A stretch of DNA of 64,000 nucleotides from Scleromitrula shiraiana (lineage: Eukaryota > Ascomycota > Leotiomycetes > Helotiales > Sclerotiniaceae), in assembly GCA_028455995.1 (NCBI GenBank), contig JABELC010000003.1, positions 2,728,001 to 2,792,000 on the forward strand, read 5' to 3'. The number at the start of each line of letters is the position of its first letter. Position 1 is the first letter of the stretch. The position numbers and the translations under genes were made by a program. This document shows, in pieces, positions 10,977-23,092 of the stretch. Under the pieces are notes generated by a model. That model searched no databases and was not told the DNA's origin. It saw nothing but the letters and a program-made list of their open reading frames with translations.

Positions 10977-12816
10977 GGTTTCTTGCTTGTGCTCGTGGTA
11001 GATTAGTTTTGTTGTATCTACGAGCAACCAGGGAATTGTTGAAATGAGAATGTATCCTAAACGAATGGAGAATAGGAAGAGGCAGAATTGAATGATTATC
11101 AAAGTGCACAGTGTTTCGATAGCTATATATATATAGCATTATTGACAAAAGTACTATCAAAATGATTCCCACGTCCATATAACGATGGAAAAAGAATAAA
11201 TATTTCAGAGCATCATAACCAATTTAAAAACCCGAGAAGATCGTGGATTCACTTAAATACCACGTTCAAGACAATCAAGACAGCCATTCCAAGCCAAGAT
11301 TCCTTCTCATCTCCATCTGTATTATTATTACCATCTGATGAAAAATTCTTCCTTATTGCGAATCTTTGTTGGACAATACCTGGTGATACGTACCTAATGC
11401 CAATACATTCCACCCGCCAAGTATATGCATGACATCACGTGTTGCTTCCCAATTGGGGGCAAATGTTGCAGGGTGTAAACGGCGAGGCCAGATGACAACT
11501 CGACTTCGAGTAACATATATCAATCGTCTTTTCGAGGCTTCAATATTCAAGAAAATATTCATCCATATGGTTTCTTGGATTGACGACAACATGTCAGCTG
11601 GATAGGGGGGGGGGCAAATCTTGCCGGCCGAGATTGAACGAGGTTCACCCATGATGGAGATACAGTCTTCTTCTCTTGAGTCATGTCTGGCCTTGCATCA
11701 ATCGATTACACCAATAACCATGGAACATCCACCGGATAATAGAATCTCTTTATTAAATATCCGAATGGCATGATGAGCTCCCTCTCTGCCGACACTCCGG
11801 TACTTGTACTTGCCAGGAGTTGAGAATGATATATGAGAGCTATCTCCATATATATTCATTTTGCAAGGTAAGATAGCATCTCGATTGATCTCCGAGAGCT
11901 TCCAAAATCTTCTCGATCTTTCTATATTTAAAAGCTTTGGATCCCTTCTGGCCCAAGAGCAATTAATATTGGAGCTATTAAGACTTTAGTCCACCGAATC
12001 TCGGTGATGATACTGGAGGGTCTTCTTTATGTTTATATGTACAAATTTAGGGGAGGTCAAGATGCCCAATTTTTAGAGTTCAGTCTGAATCCGGAGTGAT
12101 ATCCTTTGAGACTTTTCGATCAGTATCGGATATGTTTCCCCTTGGAGGTACTTATTATGTACTCATGGTAGGAGTAATATTTCCAGGAAACATTGACCTA
12201 TTTCAACACAATTTGACCCTATACTATACTATACTATACTATACTATACTATACTATACTATACTATACTATACTATTTTCTACTTACTCTGATATTGTC
12301 GAGTGGCGACTTTGGCGGGGTGTTTTTTTTTAACAATCAACCTCGGACTGTACCTCGGTACAAAACTCTTGAATTAGTTGAACAAAATAAAAAAAATAAA
12401 AAAACTTCTTCAAGGAGGGAGCATTGTATCCACATTCTCAACGAAAAGCTTACAAATTCATATCCGCCCATATCTCGGAAAAGGGAGAGGGAATAGAAAT
12501 GATACACTTTTGATTGACAGAAACGGTGCAAAGCCGGAAGTTCTTTGATCTAAGTGAAGTGGCTTAAGGATATGATTCCATAAATTGAAAACAGTGCAAA
12601 ATTGCATGATTCGAGCTTTGTAAGTAAGTACTAGACTTAAGTATACTAGCAACCGCGTCATAAGTACTCAAAGAAAATCCCCTCAAGGGTTGAAATCACA
12701 TATATATATATATAAACATACCCTCTTTCACTCCACGAGGAATTGCTACTCAATTACTTTACTATTATATCATTTTCACTCTACATCACAGTATATATTA
12801 TTAAAAAACTGTAAAT
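10977..12816. other. Intergenic region with a short unassigned frame and an ACTAT microsatellite
   Basis: No gene is well supported. A 99-codon minus-strand frame (11353-11652, ATG start) could be an exon or a small gene, but it matches no family I recognise. A run of nine or more guanines around 11607 makes the reading frame there unreliable. At 12219-12277 there is a pure pentanucleotide repeat (CTATA, about 12 copies). The final 200 bp hold TA-rich sequence that would be the promoter of the oxidoreductase at 12817. Confidence 0.45.
12219..12277. repeat. Pentanucleotide microsatellite (CTATA)n
   Basis: About twelve nearly perfect tandem copies of a five-base unit, in intergenic DNA about 540 bp upstream of the MDR oxidoreductase start. 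Likely polymorphic between strains. Confidence 0.95.
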
Positions 12817-13994
12817 ATGGTTCAAAACAAGGGAGTTATCTTCAAGCAAGTCCCCCAAGGACTTCCCGTCCCTGGAAAGGATATCACAGTTGAGACTCGT
12901 GAATTCGATCTTGAGCAAGCACCACCTGCTGGAGGTATCATCACCAAGAACTTCTATGCCTCATTTGATCCTTACCAAAGAGGACGTATGAGAGCTCCAG
13001 ACACCAAATCCTACTCCCCACCGTTCGAATTGGGCAAACCTATCACCAACAACACCGTTGCTCAAGTTGTTAAGTCGGATAACCCAAACTTTAAGGCAGG
13101 AGATATCATCACTGGTTTCCTCCCAACAGAAGAATACTCTGTTCTTCCAAAAGAGTTCGCTGCTGGCGCAAAGAAGATCGAGAACCCTTACAACTTAGAT
13201 CCTATGCTCTGGGTTGGTGCATTGGGCAGTAAGTTATTCCGAATTATTGAACAAATCAAAGATATATCCTGACATTTTTTCTCCTCTAGTGCCGGGATTA
13301 ACCGCATATTCTTCCCTATACGAAATCGGCAAGCCAGTTAAGGGTGAAACCATCTTCATTTCATCCGCCGCAGGAGCAGTCGGACAATTAGTCGGCCAAC
13401 TTGCCAAGCATGAGGGTCTCAAAGTTATCGGATCCGTTGGTTCCGATGACAAACTAGAATATATCACAAAAGATCTAGGATTCGACGGAGCATTCAACTA
13501 CAAGAATGAGACGGCCAAGGAAGCACTTAAGCGTCTCGCTCCAAAAGGTATCGATATCTACTACGAGAACGTCGGAGGCGAACAATTAGAAGCTGCTCTT
13601 GATGCCATGAACAACTTTGGACGAATCGTCGCTTGCGGAATGATTAGCGAGTACAACAAGGTTGAGGCCGAGAGATACGGTATTAAGAATTTGATGCATA
13701 TCGTTGCCAAGAGAATCACCATGAGGGGATTTATTGTTGCGGATGAGAATATGGGACCTCTTCATGTTAAAGCCCGTGATGAGAATGTTGCTAAGTGGCT
13801 ACATGATGGTAGCTTCAAGGCTAAGATGAGCGTTACTGATGGTATTGATAATGGTCCGGAGGGATTTGTTGGTATGCTTCAGGGAAAGAATTTCGGGAAG
13901 GCGGTTTTGAAGATTGCGGATCTTAAGGTGAGTTTTCCTTCGCAAGAGGGGCTTCTTAGCTTGTGATGATGATGCTAATTCTTTTTCCTAGTAA
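12817..13994 (+). CDS. Zinc-independent MDR-family NADP-dependent oxidoreductase (350 aa)
   Basis: Medium-chain dehydrogenase/reductase of the leukotriene B4 12-hydroxydehydrogenase / prostaglandin reductase (alkenal reductase) group. It probably reduces the double bond of alpha,beta-unsaturated carbonyls with NADPH in the cytosol. The model is join(12817..13228, 13290..13927, 13992..13994). Intron 1 (61 bp) restores the conserved GALG-M-PGLTAY junction. Intron 2 (64 bp) leaves a terminal exon consisting only of the TAA stop, so the protein ends in ..ADLK, as family members do. If intron 2 is retained, 12 extra residues are read instead. The nucleotide-binding motif AAGAVG is at 164-169. There are no zinc-ligand cysteines, consistent with this subgroup. 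The full length matches the family norm. Confidence 0.93.
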
Positions 13995-14287
13995 ATATGG
14001 TGTATATATACATATGGGAAGGAGTTCAAAGTATTAATAGATTAGAATTGTGTACATATTGTTACCCAAATACTCAAATAGATTTCATTTAATTATCAAT
14101 TTATTATCAAACATCGTTGTATAGGCTGGCATGAAGTGATCTGCTCGATGCATCTAGTTTGCTACATTCTAATCTATACATTAACATCGAGAACAAGCCT
14201 CTTCCCCACACACAAAACGCCTCCCAGAAAAAGAAAATGGCAAACAGAATATATACATATCAATTATGCATGCAAAGCACATACAGC

Positions 14288-16602
14288 TCAATAACAATCT
14301 TTCCCCATCTCCTTGTCTTTCTCTATTGGCACTAACCTTGGGACCTGACAAGGATTACTCGAATCATAAACTGCGCTTAGAACATATTGTCTCGTCCTTT
14401 CAATACCATTTCTATCTTCTATCATGAGAGATTGTCGAGAATCTGATCTGGTATCTTTGGATGTAGTGGTTTGTCGAGATTTGCGGCGGAAGAACCAGAA
14501 GATGCTTGTTATTAGTATGAGGCCGGCTATGATGCCGATTGTGGTTCCGGCGATTATACCGGTATGAGTTGTGTTGGTATCTGCTGTTTTTGGTGATGTT
14601 GAAGTAGATGAATTGTTAGATGAGGTAGAGTTGGGGGAGTTTGGGGAGAGTTTTGTGTTGGATAGCATAGTTTGGCCAAATAGAGAGGCAAGTTCAGAGG
14701 TAGTAAAATCTTCCGATGGTCTCATAATATCTGCGTAGCCACTCGAACTATTGAAACATCAGTAACAATTGTGGACAATCTCAAGAAAAGATAACATACT
14801 TTCCGCCTATGATTGCTGTCACGTTGTCGGGAACTATATAAGGAAGAGCATCGTGGTAAAAATTGTTTCCCCATTGTAATGCGGACATGTCATATATAGC
14901 TACGCCTTTACTCTCCCAATCGCAATATGTGGAGAATTTGCGGAGAGTTCCGCCCACTGTTAACATTTGTCGATTTCCAACTAGATGACATGTATGACCG
15001 AATCGAGGACTGCCAGGAACAGCTTCATATACCTGTCTTGGATAAGCAATTCGTTATTTGAGATTAGGGAATATCTTTAACATACTTTTATCCATGTGAA
15101 TGAAGGTAATGATAGGATGTATACATCGTCGTATAAAACCGAGCTCCCATCTTGTCCACCATATATATAACTTGAACAGAAGTTAGCATGGGGTTAATCA
15201 TTCATTGGATTGAGTATCTTACATGTTGTAACTGGAATTGTCAGGGGCAGTAGCTACTACACTGCAGGATTGTATTCGTTTTGGAGGTATGTTGCCTGAT
15301 GTCTGCTGTGTGTACCAGGTTCCATTTCCACCGTCATACGTACTGTTGATGTCGAAAATATAGACTTGATCCATTGGTGCCTGATGGTAGTTTTGTCAGA
15401 TTGAATGAATTTATTGTAGGGTATGCGGGCGAAATTAGAAAAAAGTAAATCATACCAAAGTGCCAACTTCTGATGATACGACACCAGGTTGCCGATAAAC
15501 ACCCCCAAACTGTAAAAGTATGCCTTTCTGTCCGATACCAGGTACATACTGCAGAATCCCCCCAGTTCGTGCATTCGCATCAATCCCGATAGTAGAAATA
15601 TTCCTCGTCGTATTATCAGTCACATTAAGCATCACCATTCCTTCCAAAGGTATTGAACTGCCATCGGGAATCGATGTTGTCTCTGTGCTCGTTCCATTGT
15701 TGATCTCGCCATTAAAATAGAAGCCGAGGCCTTGATCCGGGACATCTGCACTCGCCCCAAAGCTAGGTTTTCCATCTCCTGTTGAAGCTACATCGATTGA
15801 CGCCCATTGGTTTTGAACTATATCATAAGACAGTAGCGTTTGATTCGAAGATGCAGGTTCATAATAAGAATAAAAGCTTGTATTCATGCTCTGATCAGTC
15901 CCACCGTATAGATAGATCTGATTGTTTTCAAAAGATCCGGAAAATAGAGCCCCACTTATCACCGTAGATGGTATGTCATCCGAAGAAGTTGGCAACAGTA
16001 TCTGTTCCGATATCAACGGTATACTTGAAGTATTCTTTTGCCAAGCCCAACTTTCAGTCAACCCAATACTTATCAAGTAGTCGTCTATCCCTAATTAGCT
16101 TGCCCATATATCAGGGACGACACACTCACTTGTACCCATCGAAATACTACCCTCAATGTTGCCATGGTTATTAGAGTCGACGAACGTTTCAAACCCACCA
16201 TAGATATATAAAGTTTCATTCTTTACTGTTGATGAATGATAAAACCTCTGGCACATGTTCTGGATAGGGTCCAGACCCGAGGGTATTTCTGTTTGCGCAC
16301 GACGTAACATGTTGACCCCGGTCGTCCCGCTCTCCATACACTTGTTTTCATGTACATTTTCCCCAACTTTTTTGATATCCCATGCCAATTCTCGTCCGAG
16401 CTTTGGAATGCTTGGAATGCTCTGAAAGCTCATAAGATTTGTTAGATCTTCACGACGCGTGGGTTCCAATAGTTCAGCAAAAACATGTAGAAATCAGTGA
16501 AGTAATCAATGTAGAATTGAAGCATGCACAGAAAGTTTTGTGATGGATACGTTGGAAAAAAAGTTACGAGTACAAGGCTGCTGATAAAAACAGGAAGGCC
16601 AT
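14288..16602 (-). CDS. Kelch-repeat single-pass membrane protein
   Basis: Secreted/plasma-membrane Kelch beta-propeller protein of the kind common in Pezizomycotina. Exons, minus strand: 14288..14747, 14800..15032, 15086..15170, 15223..15380, 15456..16084, 16130..16428, and a tentative first exon 16568..16602. All internal introns (45-75 bp) have GT..AG ends and keep frame. Kelch-like blades are seen at LYIYGGFE, IYLYGG, LLQFGGVY, IYIYGGQDG and MLTVGG. Many NxS/T sites suggest glycosylation. The last exon has a Ser/Thr-rich stalk, a membrane helix (GIIAGTTIGIIAGLILI...) and a basic cytoplasmic tail, so the ligand-binding propeller faces outward. The 5' end is uncertain. The tentative first exon would supply a short signal peptide (MAFLFLSAALY), but its acceptor is weak. 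Binding partner unknown. Confidence 0.82.
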
Positions 16603-17527
16603 AATAAATTCTCCCGAAGAGTATCTGTTCCAAGTATAGTTATTCCTTGTCATGAGGAAATTCAAGCGTCAGACACGGGGTACCACAATATGTGGCGAGA
16701 CCTTACAATGTTGCATCTCGCAAGATGACGGTACCTGTCCAGCTTTGGTTGGCATTGGGGGTATCAAAACTTTCGATCCGCTGTCAGATAGCATAGCATA
16801 GCAAAAGCCACAAGGGACCAATTACCTATATGAGTGAATCAACATCGAACTCATCAGATCTCAAGTTCATTTGGGGTTAACCACAAAATTCTGTACCTGC
16901 ATACTGAAGGATCGGAACCATGAATCCATGATCGAAATATGAATATAGTAGTAGTAGTAAGCCATTGGAGGATCTCACTTAGTTCCTAAATCTTAATATA
17001 GTATGTGGAGCTGGTACGATGTACAAACGAGCTGGCCCCCAATCGAGCTGCTGTTAGGATTCTAAGTGTCCATCAATTCAGTTGATATACGATCATCATA
17101 GATATTTTGATACGAATATTTGTATTCCAAATGAATGTTTGAGAATGATTTAGTTGAAATCCATTTAGATATTTGTATTCTGAATAGGCATTGAGCATGT
17201 ATTCAACGAATAGACTTGAAATGGAATGTTGCACTGTACGGGTGCCCATAGATACTAAAAATACATTCTACAACGTGCCATGCGTGCGTGGTGGAATGGC
17301 AAACAGATCTCGAGTCATATCAATCTTTCTCATCACTACAATTTCATTTTGTCGTCTCACCTAAGAACTCTACTCAGATACAATCAACAATTTCTGATAT
17401 GAAACAGACATTGGATTGAGTATCAATCTCTAGGGCTTCCAAAAGCCAAAGGAATTTTACCTCTTGTCAAATTTGCAGGGGATTATTAAGGACTTGGCAT
17501 CATGCTTTCCATTGACATTGATTTGTA
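16603..17527. other. Intergenic region
   Basis: Upstream of the Kelch gene and downstream of the hydrolase-ankyrin gene. I see no gene or RNA in it. It is AT-rich with short degenerate repeats (for example the repeated ATTTGTATTC-like words near 17110-17180). Confidence 0.5.
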
Positions 17528-19970
17528 TTAGTTCGACAAGGTAATTGCCTTTTTTTGTCTAGTTCTATTCCTACTTAGTTTCTTCCATAAGCTCATTGGC
17601 TTGATAGTTATTTCGTCATGCTTTGGTAGGTATGCCTCAACCTCACGCCTCGTTTGCTCATCGACCTTGTCTGCGAAGCGTGCCTCGAGCGCTATAGGTT
17701 GATAGTTTGGGATCATCTCTATGAGGTACTTGACCACATCTACTCTTCCGTAGTAGACAGCCCAATCCAAAACTCTACCAAGTGCAGATTGAGCCCCGGT
17801 TTCTGAGTCGCCATATTCTGCTAATAACCTAATAACCTGCACGTTGCCAGACTTCGCGGCATGCATAAAAGCAGTATATCCATTTGCATCTCGGAGATTT
17901 CCTTTTGCCCCTTGCTCGAGTAAACACTTCACCCCTTGATCATAGCTTTTGAGACAAGCAACCATCAACGCTGTTTGTTTCGAGCTTCCACTTTGGAGAT
18001 TAATGTCAGCACCAGCCTGAATAAGCAGTTCCATAACGTGTGAATTGTGATCAATTCCTTTATCGAAGTAGGCTGTTGCTATTAACGGTGTTTCTCCGTA
18101 CTTCCTATCTTTTCTGTCCCAATTACAGGAGTCAACCTCGGCACCATGGGCCAAGAGCAATTTCACGGACGAGATACAATGTTGACGGGAAGCGATATAA
18201 AGTGGTGTGAGCCCATGAGCGTTTTGAACTTCTGTCGCTGCCCCGCGACTCAGCAGAAATTGGAGCACTTTGGAATTGGAAGAGACTTGTGCAGCACAAT
18301 GTAGTGGTGTGCACCTTAGTTCTCCTGCGGCCATGTTTACATCTGCTCCATGATCGACCAATAGCTTAACGATGTCCAGAGACGCTTCATGCCTACCGGC
18401 GGCCACAAAAAGAGGCGTGCAGCCTTCTTGATCTCGTTGATTTGGGTCAGCACCATGTACAAGTAAACCCTTCACTGCACTATTTGAGCCCCACTTGGCT
18501 GCGAGCAGCAAAGCAGTGTCCCCATTCTGGGCTATCTGATCTAGACAAAAGTCTCCACTCTTGATTAGTGTTTCGATCTTCTTCAAATCGTGTTCTCTTA
18601 AAGCATTCATCAACTCTTCGTGGCCCAAAGGCAGCGACCGAATGGATTTTCTAATTGCTGCTCGAACTTGTGGATAAGCACTACCTTGATTCGCAACGGG
18701 AAATTTGGCCAACCGAGAGTGATCAGTGAAAGAAGGGACTTCCAGTTCTCTTGAACCGACTCCTAGTAAAGCCGAATCTATTCAAGTTAGGTTTTTATCA
18801 TATTGGAGGCCATGAGGCTTGTATATGGCTGCAAAGTCTTGACGACAAAGATTACTCACCAGGAGGTACCATCATCTTTTCTGGCCCTTGTCTTGCCCAC
18901 GTACCATCACCCGTCTACAAATTATGTTTAGAATTCAGATAATTGAGATTGATGAAATAGATCACTCACTTCTATCAATGTTTTTGTTTGGTTAGTCTCA
19001 TATACCGATAAGATCGAAATATCCACCGCAGTGGACAGGAAGTTGCAGAAATCCGAATTCAACTCGTTAAGTTCATGAGAACGAAATGATATTTGCCGGA
19101 TCAAGGGAGCCGTCGAATCATGCTTTACGAGTTCTAAGAGAGCCTCTGTATCTAATCCACGATGAGGTGTACCGAGGAATATTACCAGTGGTACAATCAA
19201 TGGAACTTTCCAGCGACCCAATAATGCCTGAACCAATTTGGTCAACCAGATTGCCGAACAGCTTTGGCTTCAACTACTTACCTTCTTGATAATCAAACCC
19301 CCTAAGCTATGTCCAATAAAGATGACAGGTCGGTCCTTGTTTTGTTAGCATCGTTTCGTTATTCGGTCGTGCGAGCACTCGATCGTACCGGTGCATGTCT
19401 CCGAATTTCTTCTACGTCGCTACAAAATCGTGAACTGAACACTGAGATTACGGCCTCAGAATGACTACCCTTCAGATGGGAGTCAAATCCATAGCTCAGT
19501 ATTCGAGCATTTGGAAAGTCTATCGCTAGTTTGTCTCGCAGCCACATGTGTGTAGCTTCTGAAGCCCACGAGCCAAAAGCGTTACCAGCAAGGCCAGTGA
19601 CAGCAATGATACTATGGATTTCAATCAGCACAATGATGGTGTGAAGTTGGGGATAAACTTACTCGACCGCAACGGGTTCTCGTGGTTCATTTAGTGGAGT
19701 AAAGCCATAGAATGTCTGATCAACGATCACACCATCTTTCTTCAGTCCTCTTAGTGCTGGTAGCGGAACTTTAGGATCCCATCCTAGAGGTGGTACGAAA
19801 TCTACAGTTGCAAATTTTAATTCGTCGGGTGTACTGTCGATAAGAGGAGCAATTGATCTAGGAATTAGTCGCATGCCCACTGTCGGATCAAACTCCAAGA
19901 ATCTTTGAACATCATTGATTGATGTATTGTGAGGCAGTCTTTCTACCCGATAGCCAGTTCGAATTGCCAT
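17528..19970 (-). CDS. SesB-like alpha/beta-hydrolase fused to ankyrin repeats (715 aa)
   Basis: The N-terminal half is a serine alpha/beta-hydrolase resembling the SesB/DUF676-type domain often found at the N-terminus of fungal NLR proteins. The strand DIIAVTGLAGNAFGSW precedes the nucleophile elbow GHSLGG (Ser187), and a second conserved block reads FLGTPHRG. The C-terminal half (about 352-660) is about eight or nine ankyrin repeats, with typical GxTPLxxAA and LLxHGAD words. Exons, minus strand: 19663..19970, 19389..19611, 19282..19335, 18970..19227, 18860..18914, 17528..18777. All junctions are GT..AG and in frame, total 2148 nt. No P-loop or NACHT/NB-ARC domain lies between the two halves, whereas a canonical NLR would have one. 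It lies 3.1 kb from a divergent NACHT gene, which hints at a shared role in non-self recognition. That role is an inference. The start is the first ATG in frame; an additional 5' exon is possible. Confidence 0.85.
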
Positions 19971-22900
19971 CTTCGAGTCCGAACTTTCACCAATCAACAC
20001 AAGAACAAGTAGGAAGTGAGCGTAATAGTTTCCCTCGAGTTTGTTCTTGATTTGCGATTCTATAATGGGTTTACCATGCGAAGCCTTATTTTCTCAAACT
20101 ACTCGGGTGGTTTCGACCCCAAATGAGATCCTTCCTTCACCCCTGAAAGTGAATTGCAAGGATCGCACACACACCATATTTCCCCTTCCGAATATTACTA
20201 CAACATCATTCCGCTGAGCCACCGACACCTTAAGGTTGTGAGAGTCTGTGATACCTTGCAATCATTATCATGTTCGGAATTTCTTTTGATCTGTCTGAAG
20301 GTCTGCATTTCTTTAGATGACAAGACGTGGAGACCGGGGCTGAAAAAGATAATTACGCGAAGCTCATCATATCTCGTTTCCAAGATAGGTATTTACTCAA
20401 GCATCGATCCAAAGATTCCAAAATGCTTGGCTATCATTCCTTCTTAGCAGATGGAAATGGCAGATTGAGATACACATATCCGCTCCAATCCTTATTCCTA
20501 GGGGCTTAGTTCTATTCCAAACAACTATAAAACCATTCTATATCAGCAAATCTATTACTGTTTCAGGGACACTCTCAATATTTGGAATTACAATTGCCGC
20601 CATTAACAGTTGTGGAACTGCGGGATCATATTCTTTTGCCACCGCTCCATTAGCTCCTTGCTTATGGCATGCAAATAACTATATATGTTGAACTTTGTGG
20701 CTATGTATACAAGAATGATCTTTGGTTACACCTCAGACAAGCATCTGAGAGTGTTACAATTTGAAAATGGGTAAGGCTGACGCACAAGATTACACCACTG
20801 TGTGAGCAAGACGAGAGCACGGTTCTTTTTAGATCCTTCAAGAAATGTAGTGACCAATTAATCTAAGTAGCTTGCTTGGTTTAGTTTCTAACTATGCTGT
20901 CTCCGTTGTATCTGGAAGCTTCAAGACCAACTTCACTCTCTCGACATTCTCCATCATCTCTTCAATACGATACGATGAACAATTACTGGCTAGGGTACGC
21001 CAGTGCCACTGGTGATGACAAGATACAGTAGTCTATATACCTAAGTTTTTAAACAAGGATTCAAATTATTACCTACTTTAAACATACTTGCAGGTACGAA
21101 GAACTTGATGGTAGCCTCTATATATCCTTTACCTAGAGATCTCCAGATTAAGCGCAATTTCAGATCTTTATAAGTGATTTGGCGCTTTCATTGTAGGTTT
21201 CTCTTTACATGCGTAATGTTCAGCATTACTTGCTATCGTTTAAGAAGTGCTTAGCATTGCTGATGTTAACATGAAAAGGCTCGTACTTAGTTAATCCCAA
21301 TGGCTGCCACATAAAGCCGTCAGTGTATTGATCAGCACTTGGTTTGAAAGTCATCTTATTCGCCTAAGAACGAGCAACCTTGTTGTTGCATGGACTCGCT
21401 CTCTTCTTCAGATGTTTAGACTTTCATATTCTTTCTGCATGATTTGTCTCTTAATCGTGCCAGTCAAAGAATATATCATCAAAATCATTGCCTCTCGGCT
21501 CACAAAGTGCCTGCACTCTTGACTATGGGCGGCTTTTCAATACATCGGTACTTTTACCGAGGACGAGAGGAAGGGAGGAATATCTACACGAAAGGTAGTT
21601 TCAATAAACGCCTTGACATTATATGAACCAGCACCCTCATCAAGTATGGGCTTGTATCAATTTTAGCCTCTCTGACAAGGAGGAATCCCCAATTCCTAAG
21701 GTATGTAGAGCATCACTACGACGAAAAACAACCTCCACTATCACTCCTAACCAATGGGCGTATGATGTGGAGTTTTCTGAACATATTCACTACTTTCAAG
21801 GGCCTAATAAAGCTACGGTGGGCTGAACCGCTGATGGCTAGATTAAAGACCGAGTTCTTGTTGTAGAAACTATGGATGTATGACCGGATGTCTGGATTTG
21901 CAGGTAACGATAAGCTGCTATCAGTATCGGCCTTATCCGGTGGTGTGCATTAAGATGTATCTTTGTTCGTGGGTCATAGCTATAGTGCTTTGTATACCTT
22001 CAGTATATTTTGAACTAATAAACCTATAGATGTGTTACCGCTACTAGCTAGACAAGCGAATGCTGCTAGCGGAGCACTATGCAATCGAGGTAAATTAGTT
22101 GACTTTTTGACCTTGTTGTACGCACCCTTGTGAGGACCAACTTGTATGCTTCAATCTACGATGTGCTTGTAGCTATTAACTCCCCACTTGGCTACTGTTA
22201 ATGCTATGTCAACACTGGTCCTCAAATAGCAGAAAATTTGGATCGCTAGCAACAACAAAAACAGTTCATAACTATATCGCGAACGTTTAACGTATAAAGT
22301 ACGTATGTACAATGTTGTAGGTTTATGAGCTATTGGATAATATGGGGTTTTTCTTGTACGAGGGACTTTCCGGAGACACCGGGCCACACCAGTACGACTT
22401 ACACCACGACCGTAATCTCAGTTGATGATAAAGACGTCAAGGTCTAGAGCATTTCGTTACTTTTCAATTTGGCGCGCAAGCGCTCAGGTTGATGGGTAAG
22501 ATTTTGAAAATTTTCATTCGCCTCATTTGTTTCTTATTTGGAAGGATTGAATGCTTGAAGATACGCGGGTAGAGGCTTATGGGATGCCACACTTTGGACC
22601 CCAAACCTTCAATCATGACTGTTCCAATGGGCTGAGAGGATCAATCTCAAATTTTCAACAATCCTTCCGAGAGTGAGAGTTTTGAGCTGGTCAATTTCTC
22701 AATCGATCCTATCGTTTATCTGGAAGGCAACAACACTACCACCTGCAACTATTCTCGGAGATAAATTGCCCTGCATCAAATCTGTAGTTCCAAAGATCAA
22801 AATGGTATGAAAAGGTTTACCGTGCCCCTTTTCTAGCAATTATCTGACATTTTATTAGCAGTGATACTCAGTCAAGAGTTCTCTCTAATCTCTATTGGTC

Positions 22901-23092
22901 GAGTGTATACGAATCCGAGGCATACTGTGGATTCATATGTTGCGGCATACAATCGAATACAGATACGCCTTGAGCATGTGGATTCTGCAACGTGTGACAT
23001 GATGATTCAAATCTTGTCTGATATAATATTATTATAAATATATCACACGGCACTTCTTCATCCACGACTTTTCACGCCTACGTGCTCAAATT
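19971..23092. other. Shared upstream region of the hydrolase-ankyrin and NLR genes
   Basis: Three kilobases between two divergent genes. Short frames (for example 20154-20447, 21623-21826 plus and 22151-22387 minus) show no domain I recognise and no convincing splice partners. They may be noise or remains of decayed genes. No transposon ends, tRNA or long repeat could be recognised. The outer parts must contain both promoters. Confidence 0.45.

Noticed and set aside
7749..13994. A secondary-metabolite cluster made of the monooxygenase, 2EXR-like protein and MDR reductase
   Set aside because: No backbone synthase, transporter or cluster regulator is present, and the MDR group is a general detoxification family.
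16442..16633. 63-codon hydrophobic frame as the N-terminus of the Kelch protein
   Set aside because: Its first codon is not ATG and the frame ends before the Kelch exon. A short signal-peptide exon at 16568-16602 fits better.
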